In this document: piece by piece, positions 26,015 through 35,352 of the stretch
Layout: each line of letters begins with the position of its first letter
Numbering within the stretch: the stretch's first letter is position 1
Program-made: the position numbers and the translations under genes
Source of the DNA: Streptomyces sp. CBMA152
GTDB taxonomy: Bacteria > Actinomycetota > Actinomycetes > Streptomycetales > Streptomycetaceae
Length of the DNA: 64,000 nt
Assembly: GCF_014596475.1 (NCBI RefSeq)
Contig: NZ_MECJ01000005.1
Location: 1 to 64,000 of the forward strand
Direction: 5' to 3'
The notes under the pieces: generated by a model
What the model was told of the DNA's origin: nothing
What the model saw: the letters and a program-made list of their open reading frames with translations, nothing else
Databases searched by the model: none

Positions 26015-27391
26015 ATGGCGGAGCGACTGGTGGTCATCGGCGGGGACGCGGCGGGGATGTCCGCCGCGTCCCAGGCCCGCAGGCTCAAGGGGCCCGGGGA
26101 GCTGGAGATCGTCGCGTTCGAGCGCGGCCACTTCACCTCGTACTCCGCCTGCGGCATTCCGTACTGGGTGGGCGGCGATGTGCCCGAGCGGGACGATCTG
26201 ATCGCCCGCACCCCCGAGGAGCACCGCGCGCGTGGCATCGATCTGCGCACCCGTACCGAGGTGCTGGAGATCGACACGTCCGGGCGGCGGGTGCGCGCCC
26301 GGGACCTGGAGTCGGGCGAGGAGTACTGGACTTCGTACGACAAGCTCGTCATCGCGACCGGCGCCCGGCCGGTGCGGCCGCAGCTGCCGGGGATCGACGC
26401 GCCCGGTGTGCACGGGGTGCAGACCCTCGACGACGGTCAGGCGCTGCTCGACACGCTGGCCTCGACGCCCGGCCGCCGCGCGGTGATCGTGGGCGCGGGC
26501 TACATCGGCGTGGAGATGGCCGAGGCGCTGCTGCACCGCGACTACGAGGTGACGGTGGTGACCCGGGGCGAGCAGCCGATGTCCACGCTCGACGCGGACA
26601 TGGGCCGCCTGGTGCGCGAGGCGATGGACGGCCTGGGCATCACGACGGTGACCGGCGCCGAGGTCACGAAGATCCTGACAGGGGACGACGGCCGGGTGCG
26701 GGCGGTGGCCACGGAGGACGCCGAGTACCCGGCGGACGTGGTGGCCCTCGGCATCGGCGTCGAGCCGCAGACGGAGCTGGCCCGCAAGGCCGGGCTGCCG
26801 CTCGGCGAGTACGGCGGGCTGCTCACGGACCTGGCGATGCGCGTGCGCGGCCACGAGGACATCTGGGCGGGCGGCGACTGCGTGGAGGTCCTGGACCTGG
26901 TGTCGGGCCGCGAGCGGCACATCGCGCTCGGCACGCACGCGAACAAGCACGGCCAGATCATCGGCTCGGGCGTGGGCGGCGGTTACGCGACCTTCCCCGG
27001 CGTCGTCGGTACGGCCGTGAGCAAGGTCTGCGACCTGGAGATCGCGCGTACGGGGCTGCGCGAGCGGGACGCGCGCGAGGCGGGCCTGCAGTTCGTGACG
27101 GCGACCATCGAGTCGACGAACAGCGCGGGGTACTACCCGGGCGCGGCCCTGATGACGGTGAAGATGCTCGCCGAGCGGCGTACGGGGCGGCTGCTCGGCG
27201 TCCAGATCGTCGGCCGCGACGGGGCCGCCAAGCGCGTCGACATCGCGGCGGTCGCGCTGACGGCGGGGATGACGGTGGAGCAGCTGGTCACCCTGGACCT
27301 GGGCTACGCCCCGCCGTTCTCCCCGGTCTGGGACCCGGTCCTGGTCGCCGCCCGCAAGGCCGTGTCGGCCGTACGGGCGGCGGGGAACTAG
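26015..27391 (+). CDS. NADH oxidase / CoA-disulfide reductase-like flavoprotein
   Basis: This 458-residue pyridine-nucleotide-disulfide oxidoreductase starts at ATG 26015. It has an FAD motif (VVIGGDAAGMSAAS), an NAD(P)H motif (VIVGAGYIGVEMAEAL), the DIWAGGDC motif, and a C-terminal dimerisation domain ending in LGYAPPFSPVWDP. The single redox cysteine Cys46 in YSACGIPYW places it with NADH oxidase, CoA-disulfide and persulfide reductases. The exact substrate is undetermined. It ends seven bases from convergent hemE with no terminator. Confidence 0.9.
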   Translation: MAERLVVIGGDAAGMSAASQARRLKGPGELEIVAFERGHFTSYSACGIPYWVGGDVPERDDLIARTPEEHRARGIDLRTRTEVLEIDTSGRRVRARDLESGEEYWTSYDKLVIATGARPVRPQLPGIDAPGVHGVQTLDDGQALLDTLASTPGRRAVIVGAGYIGVEMAEALLHRDYEVTVVTRGEQPMSTLDADMGRLVREAMDGLGITTVTGAEVTKILTGDDGRVRAVATEDAEYPADVVALGIGVEPQTELARKAGLPLGEYGGLLTDLAMRVRGHEDIWAGGDCVEVLDLVSGRERHIALGTHANKHGQIIGSGVGGGYATFPGVVGTAVSKVCDLEIARTGLRERDAREAGLQFVTATIESTNSAGYYPGAALMTVKMLAERRTGRLLGVQIVGRDGAAKRVDIAAVALTAGMTVEQLVTLDLGYAPPFSPVWDPVLVAARKAVSAVRAAGN

Positions 27392-27398
27392 GCCGGGC

Positions 27399-28463
27399 TC
27401 AGCGCGCGGTCTGCGTGTGGACGTAGTCCACGAGGCGCGTCAGGGCATCCGGGTTCATCGTCGGCAGGACGCCGTGGCCCAGGTTGAAGACGTGGCCCTC
27501 AAGGCCCGCCGCCGCGTCCAGGACCTCGCGGGTCTTCGCCTCGACCGCCTCCGGCGGCGCGAAGAGGACCGCGGGGTCCAGGTTGCCCTGGAGCGCCTTG
27601 CCGGGGCCGACGCGGCGGGCGGCCTCGTCGAGCGGGACGCGCCAGTCGACGCCGACGACGTCCGCCCCGGCCTCGCCCATCAGGCCGAGCAGTTCGCCGG
27701 TGCCGACGCCGAAGTGGATGCGCGGGACGCCGTACTTCTCGACCTCGCGGAAGACCTTCGCCGAGGCGGGCAGCACCGAGCGGCGGTAGTCGGCGGGGGC
27801 CAGCGCGCCCACCCAGGAGTCGAAGAGCTGGACGGCGGAGGCGCCCGCCTCGATCTGGACCTTCAGGAACGCGCCGGTGATCTCGGCGAGGCGGTCGAGC
27901 AGGTCGGCCCACAGCTGCGGGTCGCCGTACATGAGCGCCTTGGTGTGCTCGTGGTTGCGGGACGGGCCGCCCTCCACGAGGTAGCTCGCGAGGGTGAACG
28001 GCGCGCCCGCGAAACCGATCAGCGGCGTCTCGCCGAGCTCGGCGGTCAGCATGCCGATCGCCTCGGTGACGTAGTGGACGTCCTCGGGGGTGAGGTCGCG
28101 CAGCCGCGCCAGGTCCGCGCGCGTGCGGATCGGGTCGGCGACGACCGGGCCGACGCCGGGCTTGATGTCGAGGTCGATACCGATGGCCTTCAGCGGGACC
28201 ACGATGTCGCTGAAGTAGATCGCCGCGTCCACCTTGTGGCGGCGTACGGGCTGGAGCGTGATCTCGGTGACCAGCTCGGGCCGCATGCACGACTCCAGCA
28301 TGGGGATGCCCTCGCGCACCTTCAGGTACTCGGGCAGCGAGCGCCCCGCCTGCCGCATGAACCAGACCGGTGTGTGCGGCACCGGCTCGCGGCGGCAGGC
28401 CTTCAGGAAGGCGGAGTCGTAGGTCTGTGTCGGCGGGCCCGAGGGGCGTTCGTTGGCGGTCAC
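27399..28463 (-). CDS. hemE: uroporphyrinogen decarboxylase HemE
   Basis: This 354-residue cytosolic enzyme decarboxylates uroporphyrinogen III to coproporphyrinogen III. GTG 28463 is favoured; the frame also opens at 28490. Signatures are [13 protein letters not shown] (substrate-binding arginines), [13 protein letters not shown] (catalytic Asp) and [17 protein letters not shown]. With hemY and hemQ it supplies three late steps of the coproporphyrin-dependent heme route. Confidence 0.96.
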   Translation of the reverse strand: MTANERPSGPPTQTYDSAFLKACRREPVPHTPVWFMRQAGRSLPEYLKVREGIPMLESCMRPELVTEITLQPVRRHKVDAAIYFSDIVVPLKAIGIDLDIKPGVGPVVADPIRTRADLARLRDLTPEDVHYVTEAIGMLTAELGETPLIGFAGAPFTLASYLVEGGPSRNHEHTKALMYGDPQLWADLLDRLAEITGAFLKVQIEAGASAVQLFDSWVGALAPADYRRSVLPASAKVFREVEKYGVPRIHFGVGTGELLGLMGEAGADVVGVDWRVPLDEAARRVGPGKALQGNLDPAVLFAPPEAVEAKTREVLDAAAGLEGHVFNLGHGVLPTMNPDALTRLVDYVHTQTAR

Positions 28464-28553
28464 GCCCAGAATCTTCGCACGCGCCCCCAAGCGGTCGGCC
28501 GGGCCCGGGTGTCTCTACCGACGCGGGGCGCCCGTTCCGCCTAGTCTTCCGGC

Positions 28554-29198
28554 ATGACTGCCGCTCAGGGACGAACTTCGGATGGCGCCGGCGGCACGGA
28601 CAGTGCGGACGGCAGGACCGTTCCGCCCGCCTTCCGCCAGGCGGTCGACGCGCTGCGGGGGGCGCGGCTGCGACCCGAGATCGAGGTCGACCCGACCAGA
28701 CCGCCGCAGCGGCTCGCGCCGCACGCGTACGCGCTGGAGGCGGCGGTCGTCGAGAACGACGAGGACCTGGCGGACGGGCGCCTCGTGCTGCTCCACGACC
28801 CGGCCGGGCACGACGCCTGGCAGGGAACGTTCCGCCTCGTCACGCTCGTACGGGCGGAGCTGGAGCCGGAGATGGCGGCGGACCCGCTGCTGCCCGAGGT
28901 GTGCTGGTCGTGGCTGACGGGCGCGCTGGAGGCCCGTGGCCTCTCGTACGGGGAGGCGAGCGGCACCGTGACGCGGGCCGGGTCGTACTACTTCGGCGGG
29001 CTCTCCCAACGGCGGCCCGCGACGCAGATCGAGATCCGGGCGTCCTGGACTCCGCGCGAGGGGCTGGGCGGTGTGCCGGATTCCGCCGCGCACCTTTCGG
29101 CCTGGTGCGATCTGCTGTGCCAGGTCGCCGGGTTGCCGCCGGTGTCCTCGGCGGACGCGGGTGTCGTCACGCTTCCGCAGCGACGCGATCCTCGCTGA
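28554..29198 (+). CDS. DUF3000 domain protein
   Basis: This 214-residue cytosolic protein matches the actinobacterial DUF3000 family: PPAFRQAVDALRGARLRPEIEVD, VVENDEDLADGRLVLLHDPAG and AGSYYFGGLSQRRPATQIEIRASWTP. No function is known. It is divergent from hemE. Confidence 0.88.
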   Translation: MTAAQGRTSDGAGGTDSADGRTVPPAFRQAVDALRGARLRPEIEVDPTRPPQRLAPHAYALEAAVVENDEDLADGRLVLLHDPAGHDAWQGTFRLVTLVRAELEPEMAADPLLPEVCWSWLTGALEARGLSYGEASGTVTRAGSYYFGGLSQRRPATQIEIRASWTPREGLGGVPDSAAHLSAWCDLLCQVAGLPPVSSADAGVVTLPQRRDPR

Positions 29199-29549
29199 GC
29201 GCTGCGCTTCGCAGGGCCGGCGCCCGCAAGCAGGTGCGGCGCTGCTGGGTGCTGGCCGCGACCAGCTGCCCTATAAGGGGCGCGGGGAACTGCGCGACCA
29301 GCCACGCACGGTCCGCACCGGCAATCCGCGCCCTGCGGGGGATTCGGGGCTGAGCCCCGAGGGGACTCGTCCGGTCACTCCCCCATCGACCACCTGTCCT
29401 AATTGCCCTAAATGTTTCTCACCAAATCGTGATCATTCCCTAAAGCCGGACGGGCTGCCTGCCGAAGAGGTCTGTGACCCTATCTGCACGGTTCGCCCCG
29501 GCTTCATCCCCGAGCCGGCCCCGTCCCAGCACCCTTCCCAGGAGGCCTG
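29199..29549. other. intergenic region before the LuxR-type regulator
   Basis: This 350-base gap contains the dispersed-repeat-like block described at 29271-29317, then an AT-richer stretch (CTAATTGCCCTAAATGTTTC near 29399-29418) that probably holds the promoter of the regulator. A short GGCTGAGCCCC hairpin lies near 29347. No gene is visible. Confidence 0.5.
29271..29317. repeat. Streptomyces dispersed intergenic repeat
   Basis: The block CTATAAGGGGCGCGGGGAAC followed by TGCGCGACCAGCCACG matches, from memory, a short sequence found many times between genes in Streptomyces genomes. It lies just after DUF3000. Only one copy is in this window, so repetition cannot be shown here. Confidence 0.5.
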
Positions 29550-30212
29550 GTGTCCGTTCTCCTTGAGCAGCCCGCAAGCCTGGTCGCCTACCGCCCGAAC
29601 AAGCCGACGGCCATGGTCGTCGTCGCCGACCCCCGAGTCCGCTCCACCGTCACCCGTCACCTGTGGGCCCTCGGAGTACGGGACGTCATCGAGGCGTCGT
29701 CCATCGCGGAGGCACGTCCCCGCGTCGGCAACCCGCGCGACATCTGCGTTGCCGACGTCCATCTGCCCGACGGTTCCGGGCTCACCCTGCTGTCCGAGAC
29801 CCGGGCGGCGGGCTGGCCCAACGGCCTGGCCCTGTCCGCCGCCGACGACATCGGCGCCGTGCGCAACGCCCTCGCGGGCGGCGTGAAGGGCTATGTCGTC
29901 ACCGGTACGCGCACCAACATCGGCCACCCCACCCGCCCCGGCGCCGCCCCCATCGGATCCGCGGCCGCCCGTATGCACCGCCGCCCCCCGGGTGCCCCGA
30001 GCCACCCGGGCGGCTACCGCGAGCTCTCCGGGCGCGAGGTCGAGGTGCTGCGGCTGGTCGCCGAGGGCCAGTCGAACAAGGCGATCGGCGTCTCCATGGG
30101 CCTGTCCGCGCTGACCGTGAAGAGCCACCTCGCCCGCATCGCGCGCAAGCTCGGCACGGGCGACCGGGCCGGCATGGTGGCCGTCGCGCTGCGTACGGGA
30201 ATCATCCACTGA
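29550..30212 (+). CDS. LuxR-type response regulator
   Basis: This 220-residue transcription factor starts at GTG 29550. Residues about 20-120 form a receiver-like domain (MVVVADPRVRSTVTRHLWALG, phospho-Asp region CVADVHLPDGSG). The C-terminal LuxR helix-turn-helix is LSGREVEVLRLVAEGQSNKAIGVSMGLSALTVKSHLARIARKLG. The acidic cluster of the receiver is incomplete, so it may act without phosphorylation. No histidine kinase is adjacent, making it an orphan regulator with unknown targets. Confidence 0.88.
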   Translation: MSVLLEQPASLVAYRPNKPTAMVVVADPRVRSTVTRHLWALGVRDVIEASSIAEARPRVGNPRDICVADVHLPDGSGLTLLSETRAAGWPNGLALSAADDIGAVRNALAGGVKGYVVTGTRTNIGHPTRPGAAPIGSAAARMHRRPPGAPSHPGGYRELSGREVEVLRLVAEGQSNKAIGVSMGLSALTVKSHLARIARKLGTGDRAGMVAVALRTGIIH

Positions 30213-30222
30213 CGCAGAGACC

Positions 30223-30270
30223 GGATTCGGGGATCCCGGGTCGTCCACAGACCCGGGGATCCCGAATCGT
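30223..30270 (+). terminator. terminator-like repeat after the regulator
   Basis: GATTCGGGGATCCCGGGT and ACCCGGGGATCCCGAATC form a near-perfect inverted repeat around CGTCCACAG, just after the regulator's stop. GGGATCCCG-N2-TCGTCCAC also occurs twice in direct orientation. Confidence 0.55.
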
Positions 30271-30355
30271 CCACCGCCGCAGACGTACGGAATCACCTGC
30301 CGACCCACCGGTCCCGAGGGCCATGCTCCCCCCACAAAGCTCCGTGCGCCCCTCA

Positions 30356-30391
30356 CGCGCCCGTCGACGGAACGTTCCGTCGACGGGCGCG
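30356..30391. repeat. 36-bp perfect palindrome upstream of RNase D
   Basis: From 30356 to 30391 the sequence equals its own reverse complement over all 36 bases, centred on GGAACGTTCC. It ends 25 bases before the RNase D start and borders GGCGTATACAC, a possible -10. It could be an operator or a second terminator. Confidence 0.75.
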
Positions 30392-30416
30392 GCGTATACA
30401 CAAGTACCCTTGACAG

Positions 30417-31703
30417 GTGACCGACGCCCATAAGACCGCAGCAGAGACAGCACTGCGAACCACCGGGGGCGCTCCCCCGGACGACGACGTCCCGGTTGAT
30501 GGGCTGCCGACTCCCCTGCTGGAGCCCCGAGACGGCATTCCGCCCGTCGTCGCCACCGACGAGGCGCTCGCCGAAGTCGTCGCCGCGTTCGCGGCCGGCA
30601 CCGGCCCCGTGGCCGTCGACGCCGAGCGCGCCTCCGGCTACCGGTACGGCCAGCGCGCCTATCTGGTGCAGCTGCGCCGGGCGGGCGCGGGCACCGCGCT
30701 CGTCGACCCGGTGGGCTGCCCCGACCTCTCCGCACTCGGCGACGCGCTCGCCGACACCGAGTGGATCCTGCACGCCGCGACCCAGGACCTGCCGTGCCTG
30801 CGGGAAATAGGCATGGTGCCCTCCAGACTCTTCGACACCGAGCTGGCCGGGCGGCTCGCGGGCTTCCCGCGGGTGGGCCTGGGCGCGATGGTCGAGAGCG
30901 TCCTCGGATACGCCCTGGAGAAGGGCCACTCCGCGGTGGACTGGTCGACCCGGCCGCTGCCCGAGCCGTGGCTGCGCTACGCCGCCCTCGACGTCGAGCT
31001 CCTGGTCGACCTGCGCGACGCGCTGGAGAAGGAGCTGGACCGCCAGGGCAAACTGGACTGGGCCCGCCAGGAGTTCGACGCCATCGCCGCCGCGCCGCCC
31101 GCGCCGCCGCGCAAGGAGCCCTGGCGGCGCACCTCCGGGATGCACAAGGTGCGCCGGCGCCGCCAGATGGCCGCCGTGCGGGAGCTGTGGACGGCCCGGG
31201 ACAAGGTCGCCCAGCGCCGTGACGTCTCGCCGGGCAAGGTGCTCAGCGACTCCGCGATCATCGAGGCGTCCCTCGCGCTGCCGGTCGACGTACAGGCCCT
31301 GATGGCGCTGCCCGGTTACGGGCACCGGATGGGGCGCCGTCAGCTGGAGCAGTGGCAGGCGGCGGTCGACCGGGCCAAGGCGCTGCCGGACTCCGCCCTG
31401 CCGCAGCCCGGCCAGCCGATGACGGGCCCGCCGCCGCCGCGCTCGTGGGCGGACAAGGACCCGGCGGCCGCGGCGCGGCTGTCGGCGGCCCGTACCGCCG
31501 TATCCGAGCTCGCGGAGCGGCTGAACATGCCGCAGGAGAACCTGATCACCCCGGACACCGTCCGCCGGGTGTGCTGGGAGCCCCCGGGCGACCGCTCCGA
31601 GGCGGCCGTGGCCGAGGCCCTGGCCACGCACGGCGCCCGGCGCTGGCAGATCGAGCAGGTCACCCCGCTCCTGACCCAGGCCCTGACGACGAAGACGGCC
31701 TGA
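30417..31703 (+). CDS. rnd: ribonuclease D family 3'-5' exonuclease with HRDC domain
   Basis: This 428-residue enzyme starts at GTG 30417. The DEDD exonuclease motifs are PVAVDAERASGYRYGQRAYL (Asp and Glu), HAATQDLPCLREI (Asp) and RYAALDVELLVDL (Asp). An HRDC nucleic-acid-binding domain follows (about 235-320). RNase D trims 3' ends of tRNA and other stable RNAs. The 110-residue C-terminal extension is usual in actinobacteria. Confidence 0.93.
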   Translation: MTDAHKTAAETALRTTGGAPPDDDVPVDGLPTPLLEPRDGIPPVVATDEALAEVVAAFAAGTGPVAVDAERASGYRYGQRAYLVQLRRAGAGTALVDPVGCPDLSALGDALADTEWILHAATQDLPCLREIGMVPSRLFDTELAGRLAGFPRVGLGAMVESVLGYALEKGHSAVDWSTRPLPEPWLRYAALDVELLVDLRDALEKELDRQGKLDWARQEFDAIAAAPPAPPRKEPWRRTSGMHKVRRRRQMAAVRELWTARDKVAQRRDVSPGKVLSDSAIIEASLALPVDVQALMALPGYGHRMGRRQLEQWQAAVDRAKALPDSALPQPGQPMTGPPPPRSWADKDPAAAARLSAARTAVSELAERLNMPQENLITPDTVRRVCWEPPGDRSEAAVAEALATHGARRWQIEQVTPLLTQALTTKTA

Positions 31704-31718
31704 CCCGCACCGCGCCCA

Positions 31719-31754
31719 CGTACCCCCTGACGACCTCCGTCATCAGGGGGTACG
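31719..31754 (+). terminator. RNase D terminator
   Basis: CGTACCCCCTGA and TCAGGGGGTACG form a perfect 12-base-pair stem 16 bases after the RNase D stop. Confidence 0.7.
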
Positions 31755-31911
31755 ACCGTTTCCGGGGCCATCCGGAGTGTGACCTTCGCCGCTCTGGCCG
31801 AGGGGACTGGGCAGTTTGGTTACCCGCAAGTAGCATGTCGGGGTGAGCGCGCGCTCAGGCGTTTCGCGCCACGCGCAGCAGTGCCACCCCGCACCCTGGA
31901 GGAGAGCCATC

Positions 31912-33138
31912 GTGCCTCGTACCGTCAGGGACGTCGTCTTCGTCGACGGCGTCCGCACCCCGTTCGGCAAGGCGGGCCCGAAGGGCATCTACCACGAGAC
32001 CCGCGCCGACGATCTCGTCGTCAAGGCGATCCGGGAGCTGCTGCGCCGCAACCCGGCCCTCGACCCCGCCAAGATCGACGAGGTCGCCATCGCCGCGACC
32101 ACCCAGATCGGTGACCAGGGTCTGACCCTGGGCCGCACCGCGGGCATCCTCGCGGGTCTGCCGCAGTCCGTGCCGGGCTACTCCATCGACCGTATGTGCG
32201 CGGGCGCGCTGACCGCCGTGACCTCGGTCGCCGGTTCCATCGCCTTCGGCGCGTACGACGCCGTCATCGCCGGTGGTGTCGAGCACATGGGCCGCCACCC
32301 GATGGGCGAGGGCGTCGACCCGAACCCGCGGTTCGTGAGCGAGAAGCTCGTCGACGAGTCGGCCCTCTTCATGGGCATGACCGCCGAGAACCTGCACGAC
32401 CGCTACCCGCAGATCACCAAGCAGCGCGCCGACGAGTACGCCGTGCGCTCGCAGGAGAAGGCCGCCAAGGCGTACGCCGACGGCAAGATCCAGCAGGACC
32501 TGGTGCCGATCTCGGTGCGCAACACCAACGCCGAGGTGGGCGAGACCGGCTGGGGCCTGGTCACCGCCGACGAGCCGATGCGCCCGGGCACCACCCTGGA
32601 GAGCCTGGCGAACCTGAAGACGCCGTTCCGCGTCCACGGCAACGTCACCGCGGGCAACGCCGCCGGTCTCAACGACGGCGCCACCGCGTCGATCATCGCG
32701 TCCGAGGAGTTCGCGCGCGAGAACGGCCTGCCGGTCAAGATGCGCCTGGTCTCGTACGCCTTCGCCGGTGTCGAGCCCGAGGTCATGGGCTACGGCCCGA
32801 TCCCGGCGACCGAGAAGGCGCTGGCCAAGGCCGGCCTCTCGATCGAGGACATCAACCTCTTCGAGATCAACGAGGCGTTCGCCGTCCAGGTCCTCGCGTT
32901 CCTGGACCACTACGGCATCGCCGACGACGACGCCCGCGTCAACCAGTACGGCGGCGCCATCGCCTACGGCCACCCGCTCGCGTCCTCGGGCGTTCGCCTG
33001 ATGACCCAGCTGGCGCGGCAGTTCGAGGCGCAGCCGGAGGTCCGCTACGGCCTCACCACCATGTGCGTCGGCTTCGGCATGGGCGCCACGGTCATCTGGG
33101 AGAACCCGCACCACAAGGACGCCGGAGGCAGCAAGTGA
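31912..33138 (+). CDS. fadA: acetyl-CoA C-acyltransferase (thiolase)
   Basis: This 408-residue enzyme starts at GTG 31912 behind GGAGGAGAG. It catalyses the thiolytic cleavage step of fatty acid beta-oxidation. The acyl-accepting Cys96 is in SIDRMCAGAL, and the base motifs NEAFAV, GGAIAYGHPLASSG and the second cysteine in TMCVGFGMGA are all intact. It overlaps fadB as GTGA, so the two are translationally coupled and likely form the trifunctional complex. Confidence 0.95.
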   Translation: MPRTVRDVVFVDGVRTPFGKAGPKGIYHETRADDLVVKAIRELLRRNPALDPAKIDEVAIAATTQIGDQGLTLGRTAGILAGLPQSVPGYSIDRMCAGALTAVTSVAGSIAFGAYDAVIAGGVEHMGRHPMGEGVDPNPRFVSEKLVDESALFMGMTAENLHDRYPQITKQRADEYAVRSQEKAAKAYADGKIQQDLVPISVRNTNAEVGETGWGLVTADEPMRPGTTLESLANLKTPFRVHGNVTAGNAAGLNDGATASIIASEEFARENGLPVKMRLVSYAFAGVEPEVMGYGPIPATEKALAKAGLSIEDINLFEINEAFAVQVLAFLDHYGIADDDARVNQYGGAIAYGHPLASSGVRLMTQLARQFEAQPEVRYGLTTMCVGFGMGATVIWENPHHKDAGGSK

Positions 33139-35264
33139 GCACCACCGCTGAGCTTTTGAAGGGTGCGGCCGAGCTGTTCCCGGACGAGGTCGTCACCTCG
33201 GCGCACGTGCGCCACCTCGACCTGCCGTTCGGCGCGGGCAAGTTCGCGCTGATCACGCTGGACAACGGCTTCGACCACACCAAGCCGACCACCTTCGGCC
33301 CCGGCTCGCTGGCGAACCTCAACGCCGCCATCGACCAGGTCGAGCAGGAGGCGGCCGAGGGCAAGATCGTCGGCGTCGGTGTCACCGGCAAGCCGTTCAT
33401 CTTCGCGGTCGGCGCCGACCTCAAGGGCGTCGAGATCCTCAAGAAGCACGAGGACGCGCTGGTCATCGGCAAGAGCGGCCACGACGTCTTCAAGCGCCTC
33501 GCCGCGCTGGCCGTGCCCTCCTTCGCGTACTACAACGGCGCGGCCATGGGCGGCGGTGTCGAGGTCGGTCTGCACTGCAGCTACCGCACCGTCTCCAAGG
33601 CGCTGCCCGCGTTCTCGCTGCCCGAGGTCTTCCTCGGTCTGGTCCCGGGCTGGGGCGGCTGCACGCTGCTCCCCAACCTGATCGGCGCCGAGAAGGCCGT
33701 CTCGGTCATCATCGAGAACTCGCTGAACCAGAACCGCCAGCTCAAGGGCAAGCAGGTCTTCGAACTCGGCATCGCGGACGCGCTGTTCGAGGGTGCGGAC
33801 TTCCTGGAGCAGTCGCTGATCTGGACCGCGAACGTCCTCAAGGGCGACGTCACGGTCGAGCGCCCGGAGATCGACCGCGGCGAGGCCTGGGACCAGGCCG
33901 TCGCCAAGGGCCGCTTCATCGCCGACTCCAAGGTGCACGGCGCGGCCCCGGCCGCCTACCGCGCCCTGGAGATCATCGAGGCCGCGAAGAACGGCGACCT
34001 CCAGGCCGGCTTCGACGCCGAGGACATCGCGCTCGCCGACCTGATCATGGGCGGGGAACTCCGCAGCGGCATCTACGCGTTCAACCTCGTACAGAAGCGC
34101 GCCAAGCGCCCGGCGGGCGCGCCGGACAAGAACCTGGCCCGCCCGGTCACCAAGGTCGGCGTCGTGGGCGCGGGCCTGATGGCCTCGCAGCTCGCGCTGC
34201 TGTTCCTGCGCCGCCTTGAGGTGCCGGTCGTGCTGACCGACATCGACCAGGAGCGCGTCGACAAGGGTGTGGGCTACGTCCACGCCGAGATCGACAAGCT
34301 GCTCGCGAAGTCCCGTATCAACCAGGACAAGGCCAACCGCCTCAAGGGCCTGGTCTCGGGTGTGCTGGACAAGGCCGAGGGCTTCTCCGACGCCGACTTC
34401 ATCATCGAGGCCGTCTTCGAGGAGATCGGCGTCAAGCAGCAGGTGTTCGCGGAGGTCGAGGCGGTCGCCCCGGCGCACGCGATCCTCGCCACCAACACCT
34501 CGTCGCTCTCGGTCTCCGAGATGGCGTCGAAGCTGAAGCACCCCGAGCGGGTCGTCGGCTTCCACTTCTTCAACCCGGTCGCGATCCTCCCGCTCCTGGA
34601 GATCGTGCGCGGCGAGCAGACCGACGACGTCTCGCTGGCCACGGCGTTCGGTGTGGCGCGCAAGCTGAAGAAGACCGCGGTCCTGGTGAAGGACGCCCCG
34701 GCGTTCGTCGTCAACCGCATCCTGACCCGCTTCATGGGCGAGATCCAGAACGTCATCGACGAGGGCACCCCGGTCGCCGTCGCCGAGAAGGCGGTCGAGC
34801 CGCTGGGTCTGCCGATGTCGCCGCTGGTGCTCCTGGAGCTGGTGGGCCCGGCGATCGGTCTGCACGTCTCCGAGACCCTCAACCGCGCCTTCCCGGACCG
34901 CTTCACGGTCTCCGAGAACCTGGCCGCGGTGGTCAAGGCCGGCAAGCGCGGCTTCTACGTGTACGACTCCGGCAAGCCGGAGCTGGACCCGGAGGTCGCC
35001 GCTCTCCTCAAGCAGGGCGATGTCGTCCTGACCGAGGAGCAGACCCGTGACCGCGTCCTGGACGCGGTGGCGCAGGAGATCGGGCTCATGCTGGAGGAGG
35101 GTGTCGTGGCCGAGGCCCAGGACATCGACCTCTGCCTGATCACCGGTGCGGGCTGGCCCTTCCACCTGGGCGGCATCACGCCGTACCTGGACCGCGAGGG
35201 CGTCTCGGAGCGCGTGAACGGGAAGAAGTTCCTGGCGCAGGGCGTCGCGAGCGTCCCGGCGTAA
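33135..35264 (+). CDS. fadB: 3-hydroxyacyl-CoA dehydrogenase / enoyl-CoA hydratase
   Basis: This 709-residue bifunctional alpha subunit of the beta-oxidation complex starts at GTG 33135. The N-terminal crotonase domain (about 1-290) has oxyanion segments FAVGADLKG and YYNGAAMGGGVEVGL. The NAD-binding motif VGVVGAGLMASQLALL begins near 340, then VVGFHFFNPVAILPLLEIVRGE and the C-terminal dehydrogenase domain with its duplicate. It is coupled to fadA and closed by a strong terminator. Confidence 0.95.
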   Translation: MSTTAELLKGAAELFPDEVVTSAHVRHLDLPFGAGKFALITLDNGFDHTKPTTFGPGSLANLNAAIDQVEQEAAEGKIVGVGVTGKPFIFAVGADLKGVEILKKHEDALVIGKSGHDVFKRLAALAVPSFAYYNGAAMGGGVEVGLHCSYRTVSKALPAFSLPEVFLGLVPGWGGCTLLPNLIGAEKAVSVIIENSLNQNRQLKGKQVFELGIADALFEGADFLEQSLIWTANVLKGDVTVERPEIDRGEAWDQAVAKGRFIADSKVHGAAPAAYRALEIIEAAKNGDLQAGFDAEDIALADLIMGGELRSGIYAFNLVQKRAKRPAGAPDKNLARPVTKVGVVGAGLMASQLALLFLRRLEVPVVLTDIDQERVDKGVGYVHAEIDKLLAKSRINQDKANRLKGLVSGVLDKAEGFSDADFIIEAVFEEIGVKQQVFAEVEAVAPAHAILATNTSSLSVSEMASKLKHPERVVGFHFFNPVAILPLLEIVRGEQTDDVSLATAFGVARKLKKTAVLVKDAPAFVVNRILTRFMGEIQNVIDEGTPVAVAEKAVEPLGLPMSPLVLLELVGPAIGLHVSETLNRAFPDRFTVSENLAAVVKAGKRGFYVYDSGKPELDPEVAALLKQGDVVLTEEQTRDRVLDAVAQEIGLMLEEGVVAEAQDIDLCLITGAGWPFHLGGITPYLDREGVSERVNGKKFLAQGVASVPA

Positions 35265-35285
35265 CGTCACTTCGCAGCGCATACG

Positions 35286-35318
35286 AGGAGGCCCCCGCTC
35301 GGCGAGCGGGGGCCTCCT
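35286..35318. terminator. fadAB terminator
   Basis: AGGAGGCCCCCGCTC and GAGCGGGGGCCTCCT form a perfect 15-base-pair stem with a three-base loop, followed by TCGT. It lies between convergent genes. Confidence 0.75.
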
Positions 35319-35352
35319 TCGTGTCCGTACGACACCGGTTCGCCGTAAGGCG

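Noticed and set aside
33045..35282. A 745-codon open frame antisense to fadB, and similar long antisense frames over murC, zapE and dxs
   Set aside because: In high-GC DNA strongly coding genes leave open shadows on the other strand. These have arginine- or valine-rich nonsense composition, no ribosome-binding sites, and overlap intact enzymes.
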